The notes below the pieces were generated by a model, which saw only the letters and a list, made by a program, of their open reading frames with translations, did no database searches and was not told the origin of the DNA. This document shows positions 56,309-64,000 of a DNA stretch of 64,000 bases, piece by piece. Every line of letters begins with the position of its first letter. Position 1 is the stretch's first letter. A program made the translations under genes and the position numbers. Origin of the DNA: Bostrychus sinensis (lineage: Eukaryota; Chordata; Actinopteri; Gobiiformes; Eleotridae); the NCBI GenBank assembly GCA_020698575.1, contig CM036245.1:40161093-40225092 (forward strand), written 5' to 3'.

Positions 56309-59300
56309 GGTAAATTGTTACATTTATATAGCGCTTTTCTACCTTCATGGGCACTCAAAGTGCTTTACATGAAGGAACCTCATCCATTCACACAGTGACG
56401 GAGGATTTTTAGGACCACGTAAATAATAATAAAGGATTTAATAAAAATTTTAAAAAACACTTAAATTACACTTTAAATAGAGAATTATTAAAGGTATTTG
56501 CAATTTAAATTGTTAATCTTTAAATTGAAAGAGCAATTGTTAAAATATTTCCTAAACAACAGTTTAATTGTTCATTTAAAAGTCAATTTAAAAGTACAAT
56601 AATAATTCTGCAATTAATACTAAATTTAATAAAATGATTGCCAAAAGCCCTTTTAAAAGATAAATAAATAGTTTGATTAGTAATTTTGATTAACAATACA
56701 AACTTTAAATTGCAATTTAAAACAGCAATTGCTTATTCCATTTGCGAAAGCATTAGCCATTTCATTTCCAATATAGTAACTAAATGCTTTAGTTACTGTA
56801 TTCATTGGAAAAAGCTGTTTTAATCAATACAAGAGGTGGAAAAACAGAAGCTCTCTGCTGTTGATTTGTGGACAGTCATGGCTAAGACAAAGGAGTTCTC
56901 TGAGGACCTGCGGCTGTGCATTGTGGCTGCTCACAGGTCAGGAATGGGTTATAAGACAATATCAAAATGTTTTGAAGATCTAGTGGTTACAGTGCAAAGT
57001 ATTATTAAAAAAAAACAAGACATTCTGCACTGTGACAAATCTCAGAGGATGCGGTAGGAACCCAAAAGTGACACCTGTGCTGGCCAGGAGAATAGTGAGA
57101 GGGGTAAAAAAGAATCCAGGGATCACCACCAAGGCCATCCTGATGAATCTGGGCTCTGCTGGTGGCAACATCTCAAGGCAGACAGTCCAACACACACTGC
57201 ACACCGCTGGGTTCCATGAATGCAGACCAAGGAGGACACCACTTCTCCAGATTAGGCACAAAAAAGCCCACTTGGCCTTTGCAAATGCTCATCTGGACAA
57301 AGGAGAAGACTTCTAGTCTTCTGTTTTATGGTCAGATGAAACAAAAATTGAATTGTTTGGCCACAATGATGTATCCTTGATTTGGCATAAAAAAGGAGGA
57401 GCCTTCAACCCTAAGAACACCATCCCCACTGTCAAACCTGGTGGTGGGAACCTAATGTTTTGGGGGTGTTTTTCAGCTGGTGGACCAGGGAACCTAATCA
57501 CAGTAAACGACACCATGAAAAAGGAACAATACATCAAAATTCTCAACAACATCAGGAAGTCTGCAGAGAAACTTGGCCTTGGGCACCAGTGGACATTTCA
57601 GCACAACAACGACCCAAAACACACAGTAAAAGTGGTGAAGAAATGGCCAGCAGACAAAAACATTAAGGTTTTGCAGTGGCCCAGCCAGAGTCCTGACTTG
57701 AATCCAATTGAGAATCTGTGGAGGGAGCTAAAGATCAGGGTGATGGCAAAGAGACCCTCAACCTGAAAGAGTTGGAGCTCATTGCTAAAGATGAAGAGGC
57801 AAAAATACCAAGGAGACATGCAAAAAGCAGGTCAGCAATTATAGGACACGTCTGATTGCTGAAATAGCCAATAAAGGCTTTTCTATTGATTATTTAGGAG
57901 GGTATGAATAATTTTGGACATGACACTTTTTGTTCAAATGTAAATAAAAGCTGAGAAATTTTTTTTTTCCACAATGATACCTCTTGTACATCGTCTTGTT
58001 ATCTTTTGGGAGAAGCCTGTGTCATTTCTAGCCAAAAAAATAAATAAAAAAAATTGCTGGTTGAATAAAAGTAACTTTAAGTCAGAATTTGCCAGGGGTA
58101 TGAATAATTTTGGGGTTCACTGTATATACATGTTGGTCTTGAGTAACAAAAGTAAGAAAAAGTAAATGTGTGAAAAACTCTATTTAACTCTATTTAAAAA
58201 GAGATGAGAGTGTGAATGTGAGTGTGACTCCATGTCTCACCTTGGTTGAGGAGCAAGGCTGCAGAGGACAGAAAGGACAAAAAGCTGTTAGATTCAGACA
58301 GAATATAATTCAGTGTTTGCAAAGAACCAGAGCATATGGAGAGGCATGACAGCACTGCTCCAGCACTCACAACTACCTGTGCAACTGGAAAATATGAAAC
58401 AAATGCCAGAATCTATAGTTGTTATTACATTTTTACCATAGATTTTTTTGACCTTTTATTTTGTTAAATCTTACACAAGTTTAGTTGTGAAGCAAGGATG
58501 CAGGAAGGGGAGAGTTGTAACTGCAGCCCCAAAAAGTGCATGTGTGTGAGATAGACGGCCTACTCTTAAAATATTTTTGAATGAATGGTTTGTGTGTCTT
58601 TATTTCATTCTGCAGTGTTTCCCAAGCTTTTTATAAGCAAGGTGCCCCCCCGGCCTGACTTGTGCAGTCTCAGCTGACAAACATGATGTCCATAAGTGGC
58701 ATCTCAGGCTTGTAATGTCTGCCTGTTTCCCCAGTAAGAGCAGAGAAAAAGCTGATCAGCCTTAAACATGTCAAACATGTGCCAGAAGATTAGTTAGGGT
58801 TGAATTACAGCAAAAAGGTCCGTGTTTGATTTCTGGACTGGACGGGGCTTTTCTGTGTGGAATTTGCATGTTCTTCCCAGGTCTGCTTAGGCTTCCTCCG
58901 GGTGCTCTGTTTTCCCCTAGCACTAAAAAAAACATGAGGGTCAGGTTGGCCCATAGTGGGGGCGCACTCTAAGCAATTTTGTTGTACATTGTGTATGTAC
59001 AGGTGCTATCCAATAAACGAGAATATCATGTTAAAGTGCATTTTTCTCTCAGCAGTGCAATTCAAAAAGTCAAACACATATAATTATACTTTCAGTACAG
59101 ATATTTCCAGCATTGTTTTCTATCACTTTGATAATTATGGCTCACAATAACAGAAAACTTCAACTTCAGTTATTCACAAAGTTAGAATTTTTCATGAGAC
59201 CAAAAAATTGTATATGTATTTAAAACAGTAATGTTGGCCTCCTGAAAAGTTAAACCTGAATTCCATAAATGTTGGGACGTTGGAGGTTTACACAGAAATC

Positions 59301-62300
59301 CAAAATTTCTATGCATAAAATTAACTCATTTCAAATTTGATGCCTGCTAAAAGTCTCAAAATAGTTGGGACAGGGGCAACAAGTGGCTGAAAAAGAAGAC
59401 ATTTTATAAAGATTCAGCTGGCAGAACATCTAGCAACAAATTAAATTAATTGATTTCAGGCCTGTAACATGATTAGCTATAAAAGGGATGTCTTAGAGAG
59501 ACAGAGTCTCTCAGAAGTAAAGATGGGCAGATGGGCAGAAGTAAAGATGGACTCCAATCTGTGAAAGACAGCATATAAAGATTGTGGAATACTTTAAAAA
59601 CAATGCTCCTCAACACCGACAGTGCGTAACATCGTCAAAATATTCAGGAAAACTGAAGAAATCTCTGTGCATAAGGGACAAGGCCAAACACTTTCATTGG
59701 ATGCTCGTGGTCTTGGGGCCCTCAGATGACATTGCATCACTCATTGGCATGATTGTGTCAATGACATTACTAAATGGGCCCAGGAACACTTCCAAAAACC
59801 ACTGTCAGTAAATACAAACCGCTGTGCCATCTGCAGATGCCAGCTAAAGCTCTATTATGCAAAAAGGAAGCCACATTTGAGCATGGTCCTGAAATGTTGT
59901 CATCTCCTGGGCCAAGACTAATTTAAAATGGACTGTTTTAAAAGGACTGTTTTAAAGTAGGACAGTGTTCTATGGTCAGAGCAGTCCAAATTTGACTGTT
60001 ACACAAAATGTTACACATTTTGCCTGCCGTCTTCACCAGGCTGAGAATTTGAGTTTTGGATTTAACTGTGAGGTTTCCAAACCAGCTGGCAATACCGTAC
60101 CTGAGTATGGACTCTATGGTAGCCCTGTAAAAAATAAGCATGATGTTTTTACAGACCCCAAACAGTCGGAGACGCCTGAGGACATGGAGGCGCTGGTGAA
60201 CTTTGGCACAGACACTTGCCACATGTGTGTGCCAGCTAATATCACTGTCAATATGCACTCCTAATTATTTAAAGGAGGAGACCTGTTTAATGTTACCATG
60301 TATAATGACAGGACTCCTGTCTCCGACTGATCTCAGGTCTAGGACCATCTCAACAGTTTTTAATGTATTAATCTGTAGTTTGTGGGTGTCTCACCAGTCT
60401 ACAAACTTGTCCACAGCAACCTTGTGACTGCCCGAATTGTCCATAAGCAAACTGAGGATAACCGTGTCATTTTAAAATTTTATGACTGATCAGGCTGAGA
60501 GCGGGTACAGTCATCAGTGTACAGCGTGAAAAGAAATGGTGAGCTGATGCCCCCTTGGGGATCCCCCGTACTACTTACACCTATGTAAGAGAACAGAACA
60601 GAATTTCACTTGCTGTGGCCTGTTTGATAGGAAGGAGTAGGACCACCAGTAAGGACCACTTGATCAAAAAAGGGTTCACTTACAACTGAGCCAGTTTTTT
60701 AAGGAGTGTGTAGTTGAATCAAATTAAAAGCCGAACTAAAATCAACAAAAAGCAATCTAGCGTATGCCACAGGACTTTCAAGGTGCTTTAGAGCAAGGTG
60801 CATAAGCATTGAGATAACATCGCTTGTGCTTGTATATGCAAACTGAAATTGGTTAACAACATTGGAGGTTAGAGCCACGGGCCGATAATCATTTTCAACT
60901 TGGGGGCATGCTTTTTTAGGAACTGGGATTATAGTTGATTTTTTTCTAGAGGTCTGACACCGAATGAGTGTCAATAGAAAGCTGGAAAAGTCTATGAATG
61001 TGTGTAATTTCGTGAGTATGTTGTACATTAATCAGCTGTTTAGTCTGTTTCTCCAACGCGATCCTCCTCTCACTTCAGAGCAGCAGACACTGTGTAAATC
61101 CCTATTGACGCTGAGCTTCAATGGATTCCTATGAGACTGCTCAGAGCGTTTTTTTTTTTTTGTTTTTTTTTCATAGCAACACTGGCTGATTGATGATTGG
61201 CGGAACTGGCGGAAGATTTTGACAGACAGCAGTGAGTGCCAATAGCAGCCTGCTGTTCACCGACTTCACAGCATGCGATGAGTAGGAGCAACAGAGGAGA
61301 CAGCGGTGAGTTGAAGGAGCCATGCGGAGTTTAAAGCAAGTGATTTACTTAATTGTCATCCGTTTAGACAGACAGACAACAGCAGAAATACCTGAGATGC
61401 CTCTCTTCAGCCAGCGTGGCTCTTCAAGGACAATGAAGAAGTTCTCATGTTTCTCATACTCCTCATCATCGATGATCCTCACCTGAAGAGTCTGACTGCA
61501 CACAAATACACCATAAAATTATGCAAGGTGGAACATTCAAGACAGACTGTATTCTGCATGATTATACTTGGCTCCGGCTTGACCTTACTGGCCTAAACTT
61601 TGTGAAACAGACTAAGTCAGGACACAAATCTTGGTCAAACATGCATTTAGCTTATTTGAGCATTTAATTTTTTCATCTCCTTTTAAAACCATACAAATTG
61701 ACTTGAATTAAAATAATAGTCTGTTCAACAAGCAAGATTAAATAATTCTTTATTCCTTTTTAGTTCTTGAGGTATGTCTCTGAACCAACACATTATTGTG
61801 CCTGAGGTCATGTAATTTTAATTAGGAGTGTACTTGGACCACAAACTGGACTGGAGCAAGAAGGAGGGTACTACAAAATGTCTATTTGTCTATTTTCTGT
61901 GGCGGCTGAGGTCCCTCAACATCTGCAGGACAATGCTGACGATGTTCTATGAGTCTGTGATGGCCAGCACCATCATGTGTGCTGAGGCAGCAGCCTGCAG
62001 GAGAGTGACACTAACAGACTCAGTAAGATCATCAGGAAGGCTAGCCATGTTGTGGAAGAGGACCTGGACTCTGACTTTTTTTTTTTTTTTTTTAATTTAT
62101 TTGAATGGGACAGCGTGTATTAATGAACGGCTAGTGCCGTAAATACACCGGATTATAGCTCAGAGCTAATTTCCATCCGTAGTCTCCACTCACTCACTCA
62201 CATTCACACTGTGGGGTTGGTGAGGAGGATGTCGTCCAAAATTATTATGATTATACTGGACTTTGCCTCCAACTCTCTCCACAATGAGCTGATCAGCTGC

Positions 62301-64000
62301 ATGAGCTTCCATCTGTAGAATTTGTTCATACACTGCTGAAAAATTAAGGGGACACTTTGAAAAAACATTAGATTTAAATGGGGAAAAAATGGATATCTAC
62401 ACTGGTATGGACAACTAAAGGATACCACATAATTGAATGAAAATGAAACCATCACCCTACTGAGGGATGAATTCAAAGATGCCCTAAAAATTAAATAACA
62501 ATGACACAGCCTAGTCCATCTTGCTAAAATTTCTTTGCAGCAACTTAAAAATGGTACTCAATTCTTTTTATAGGCCCCACTTGCTTGTGTGCATGCTTGA
62601 CAACATTGGGGCATATTCCTAATGATATTGCAGATGATGTCCTGGAGCATCATCCTGCTGGATCTGGACCAGGGCATCACTGAGCTCCTGGAGGTTCTGA
62701 GATTTCTGAGATGCAACCTGGCGGTGTCGGATGGACCGAAACATAATGTCCCAGAGGTGTTGTACTGGATTTAGGTCAGGTGAGCGTGAGGGCCAGTCAG
62801 TGGTACCAATTTTTCCATCCTCCAAGAACTGCATACATACTCTCACCACATGAGGCCAGGTATTGTGGTGCACCAGAAGGAACTGAGAACTCACTGCACC
62901 AGTGTATTGTCTGACAATGGGTCTAACCCCCAATTTCCATTGCAAGCGTTGGTGCCGTTGGACATTTGCAATAGTTCTGGTTTCCTGTGACTGCGCTCCC
63001 AGTTTTATGTCAATCTACACAGATCGGATTGCACCAAACCGGATACTGATCATCTCATCTATGAAAAGCACAGGGCGCAGAGGGGTAGCTGCCAATTCTG
63101 GCGTTCTTTGGTAAAAGCCAACTGAGCTCCACTGTGTCGTGCAGCCAGCACAGGAGCCACGAGAGGACATCAGGTCCTTAGACCACCCTCATGAAGTTTC
63201 TGATTGCTTGGTCAGAGGACATTCAGATCGGTGGCTCACTGGAGGTTGTTTTGTAGTGCTCTGGCAGTGCTGATCCTGTTCCTTCTTGCATAAACAAGCA
63301 GATATTGGTCCTATTGATGGGTTGTGGACTTTCTACAGCCCTGTCTAGCTCTCCCAGAATAACTCCCTGTGACCTGGAATCTCCTCCATGCTCTTGAGAT
63401 GGGAGACACATTAAACCTTCTGGCAATGACACGTATTGAGGTGCCATCCTGGAGGAGTTGGAGCCTGTGCCACCTCTGCGGGGTCCAGGTATCATCTCAT
63501 GCTGCCAGTAGTGATACTAACCCCTCACAAATAAAAAACAAGTGAAAAACCGTAACAGAAGATGAGGGGAAAATGTCAGTGCCCCTGGTCTGTAAAGCCA
63601 TTCCTGTTTTCATCTCACTGTGTCCCTCTTGTGCACCTGTTTTAATTTTCATTAACACACCTGATGCTATACTCTGATTTAAAAGTGTCCCTTTAACTTT
63701 TTTGAGCAGAGTATTTGTAAATATGTTGCGATCGATAACACTTTATTACTATTAAAAATATATATTTTTTTATATTTTTTTTATATATATGACTCACGTC
63801 GTCTGGTCGTTTGTGAATTCCAGCTCCCCCCTCGCGTCCTCGTAGTCCTCCCCAGCCTTGGCAGTGCCCGGCTCGGTGTGATATGGTAGGATGACTGTGC
63901 CCCGAGCTCCAGAGTTGCGGACCACTATGACCTCCATAGTGCCTACACTCTCACTGACACGGTATGTGCGCTCGCTGAACGTGAAGATCCCTGCATGGTC
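48826..64000 (-). CDS. slc8a2: slc8a family sodium/calcium exchanger (3' half, gene span)
   Basis: NCX proteins exchange extracellular Na+ for intracellular Ca2+ at the plasma membrane. Seven exons read right to left: 63798-64000 (continuing outside), 61392-61495, 58241-58258, 54787-54911, 52350-52449, 49272-49547 and 48826-49202. All junctions are GT-AG and phases agree, giving 400 residues to the stop. They encode most of the second Calx-beta domain, the loop end (THSWREQF, REERLPSCYDYV), and the C-terminal membrane helices with the alpha-2 repeat (GDLASHFGCT, VGNVTGSNAVNVFLG). The paralogue call is tentative. WLKRGIS, EEEEARRIAEMGKP, the FACVPPTEY core and LFLGMWFLYILF resemble NCX2, and only A- and C-type alternative exons are visible. 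NCX3 or fish-only NCX4 is not excluded. Confidence 0.92.
49272..49547 (-). CDS. slc8a2: slc8a exon: acidic linker and first half of alpha-2
   Basis: This 276-bp exon has acceptor CTCCTAAG| and donor ATTCCAG|GTGAGA. It encodes an acidic run GDGDEEEEGREER, LPSCYDYVMHFLTVFWKVLF, a hydrophobic helix after PPTEYWNGW, GDLASHFGCTVGLRD and VALGTSIP. The alpha-2 repeat is an ion-transport element and is completed in the next exon. Confidence 0.95.
49560..50885. other. slc8a intron with decayed hAT-like pieces
   Basis: CAGTGTTTTTCAAACTTTTT near 49750 and GGGCCATGAGTTTGACATCC near 50760 look like ends of two different hAT-type elements. No coding exon is seen. Confidence 0.4.
50890..52145 (-). mobile_element. 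Rex3/RTE-like LINE, internally deleted
   Basis: The minus strand has an N-terminal to RT series: SSNQILRDVGVTEYERTMFS (52145-51904), EVTEVIGKLLGGRAPGVDEI (51465-51380), YRGITLLSLPGKVYSRVLER and EEQCGFCPGG (51245-51120). At about 51110 it jumps to the very 3' end (PTGRRP-type, 51100-50905), so the RT core is missing. It is the same family as the 225-bp insertion at 30039. Confidence 0.78.
52350..52449 (-). CDS. slc8a2: slc8a exon: loop segment after Calx-beta 2
   Basis: This 100-bp exon has acceptor ATCTACAG| and donor GCGCAG|GTGAGAG. It encodes STVDKLIKKTNLALVIGT then HSWREQFVEAVTVSA, the amphipathic segment before the acidic run ahead of the C-terminal membrane domain. Entry phase 0, exit phase 1. 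Confidence 0.94.
52745..53090. repeat. hAT-like end, CAGTGGTTCTTAACTGG
   Basis: AACAGTGGTTCTTAACTGGT followed by GGGTCAGGACCC is a typical terminus of a dispersed hAT-type family. The other end is not clear. Confidence 0.4.
53091..54010 (+). mobile_element. L2-like LINE fragment
   Basis: Plus-strand pieces read VALTTVLMKGFECLVQDYIK (from about 53140), a broken LFIDCNSAFT block, and MKYADNTTIIGF (near 53571), corresponding to RT motifs including the YADD-type active site (here YADN). Frameshifted. Confidence 0.65.
54787..54911 (-). CDS. slc8a2: slc8a exon: end of Calx-beta 2
   Basis: This 125-bp exon has acceptor TTCTCTCAG| and donor TTCAAG|GTGCTC. It encodes EGAEGQLSSEEEEARRIAEM, then GKPILGEHSRLEV and EESYEFK, the C-terminal strand region of the second Calx-beta domain. 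Entry phase 1, exit phase 0. Confidence 0.93.
54912..56265. other. slc8a intron; repeats, no exon seen
   Basis: A TACACTGCAAAAAATTATTA block at about 55060-55260 is typical of a fish MITE family. The rest is AT-rich. The minus-strand frame at 55509-55778 has no recognisable domain. Confidence 0.4.
56266..56430 (-). repeat. (ATT)n microsatellite and SINE tail
   Basis: An ATT run (56266-56309) precedes ATTTATATAGCGCTTTTCTA and CTCAAAGTGCTTTACATG, the 3' part of the SINE family at 10037 and 39887. Confidence 0.65.
56821..58125 (+). mobile_element. Tc1-like transposon, transposase frameshifted
   Basis: The transposase reads MAKTKEFSEDLRLCIVAAHR with a helix-turn-helix (56878 on), then after a shift VTPVLARRIVRGVKKNPGIT and SRQTVQHTLHTAG. 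The catalytic blocks are LWSDETKIELFG, FQHNNDPKHT and SPDLNPIENLWREL; all three acidic residues of the DD34E triad are present. Breaks: a frameshift near 57030-57050, a stop before the first catalytic block (57314), and a stop after KRPST (57764). The right end near 58125 (TTTTGGGGTTCACTGTA) is visible; the left end is not. Confidence 0.85.
58241..58258 (-). CDS. slc8a2: slc8a 18-bp microexon, C type
   Basis: Eighteen bases between CTCTGCAG| and CCAAG|GTGAGAC encode ALLLNQ, joining phase 1 to phase 1 between WLKRGIS and EGAEGQ. ALLLN is the residue signature of the small cassette exon C of mammalian NCX genes. Being a multiple of three, it can be skipped without breaking the frame. Confidence 0.88.
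58800..58985 (+). repeat. Truncated SINE, relative of 17166
   Basis: AAAGGTCCGTGTTTGATTTC, TTTTCTGTGTGGAATTTGCATG and GGTTGGCCCATAGTGGGG correspond to the body of the common fish SINE; the head is missing. Confidence 0.55.
58986..59930 (+). mobile_element. DNA transposon remnants
   Basis: Bases 58990-59165 are the GTGCTATCCAATAAA family also seen at 31430. From 59240, CATAAATGTTGGGACGTTGG through GACAGAGTCTCTCAGAAGTAAAG to a frame at 59584-59811 looks like a second, decayed element. Class not fixed. Confidence 0.45.
59938..61060 (-). mobile_element. L2-like LINE fragment
   Basis: Minus-strand pieces: STIIPVPKKACPQVENDYRP and VALTSNVVNQ, then RLLFVDFSSAFNLIQ (61028-60699), a DKFVDW-type block near 60400, and DISWHTHVASVCAKVHQRLH, RRLRLFGVCKNIMLIFYRAT (60258-59938). 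This is the RT through the C-terminal tail of an L2-type element, with frame breaks. Confidence 0.75.
61392..61495 (-). CDS. slc8a2: slc8a alternative exon, A type
   Basis: This 104-bp exon runs from TGTGTGCAG| to TCTCAG|GTATTT. It encodes TQTLQVRIIDDEEYEKHE and continues to EEPRWLKRGIS. In mammals this slot holds the mutually exclusive exons A and B. The acidic DDEEYEK matches the A type. No B-type exon was recognised between here and 58258, the situation described for NCX2. Confidence 0.92.
61800..62085 (+). mobile_element. L2-like LINE fragment, plus strand
   Basis: VYLDHKLDWSKKEGTTK and LWRLRSLNICRTMLTMFYES match the end region of L2-type RT, opposite in orientation to the copy at 59938-61060. 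It ends in a poly-T run near 62077. Confidence 0.65.
62331..63711 (-). mobile_element. Tc1-like transposon, 1.38 kb, dead transposase
   Basis: The ends are CACTGCTGAAAAATTAAGGG and the complement of GTCCCTTTAACTTTTTTGAG, flanked by TA (62329-62330 and 63712-63713). The minus-strand transposase includes an N-terminal frame at 63495-63223 and TDWPSRSPDLNPVQHLWDIM near 62800-62740. The third catalytic residue, Glu in NPIEHLW-type proteins, is Gln here. Frameshifts also separate the halves. Confidence 0.8.
63798..64000 (-). CDS. slc8a2: slc8a exon: Calx-beta 2 domain, cut by window edge
   Basis: The reading starts at the window edge with DHAGIFTFSERTYRVSES and includes SGARGTVILPYHT, EDYEDARGELEF and NDQTT. 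This is the start of the second calcium-binding Calx-beta domain, encoded at the end of the very large second exon of NCX genes. The donor is ACGAC|GTGAGTC, phase 2. Confidence 0.92.

Overview
The window is nuclear DNA of a teleost fish, probably a spiny-rayed one. It holds spliced vertebrate genes with GT-AG introns and dense fish-type transposons: Tc1/mariner, hAT, PIF-Harbinger, L2, Rex3-like and R4/Rex6-like LINEs, tRNA-derived SINEs and retrovirus remnants. No rRNA, tRNA gene, CRISPR array or prokaryotic operon was seen. Gene calls rest on exons translated by eye, with splice sites and codon phase checked across every junction.

Two host genes are well supported, both on the minus strand. 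The 5' half of rsf1 (remodeling and spacing factor 1) fills 96-14312. Nine coding exons give 696 codons in one continuous frame, from the ATG in a GC-rich promoter to the end of the PHD finger; the rest lies beyond the left edge. The 3' half of a sodium/calcium exchanger gene (slc8a family, most like slc8a2) fills 48826-64000. Seven exons encode the second Calx-beta domain, an 18-bp microexon, the end of the cytoplasmic loop and the C-terminal membrane domain with the alpha-2 repeat. Its 5' part lies beyond the right edge. A weaker minus-strand candidate, the last two exons of an unidentified small gene, lies at 18.05-18.62 kb.

Between the two genes (14.4-48.8 kb) and inside their introns nearly everything recognisable is mobile DNA. 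At 14.5-15.8 kb is a foldback-like element with minisatellite arms. At 19-20.6 kb is a tandem duplication, and at 21-22.3 kb a dead ZBED-type hAT transposase. A broken endogenous retrovirus has a gag-like/pol remnant at 24.4-25.8 kb and an env remnant at 33.9-35.0 kb. Separating them are about 8 kb of younger material: a (TA)n tract, an R4/Rex6-like LINE and a multi-exon, MULE-like transposase gene split by a 225-bp Rex3-like insertion. LINEs, a PIF-Harbinger derivative and SINEs fill 36.5-40.5 kb. The exchanger introns hold several LINE pieces and two Tc1-family elements.

Several transposons have exact borders: 8-bp target duplications for four hAT-type elements, TA for a Tc1 copy, TAA for the Harbinger copy, and 10 bp for the Rex3-like tail. 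I found no clear new biological system. The least explained items are the MULE-like multi-exon gene, the candidate small gene beside the tandem duplication, and the foldback element upstream of rsf1.
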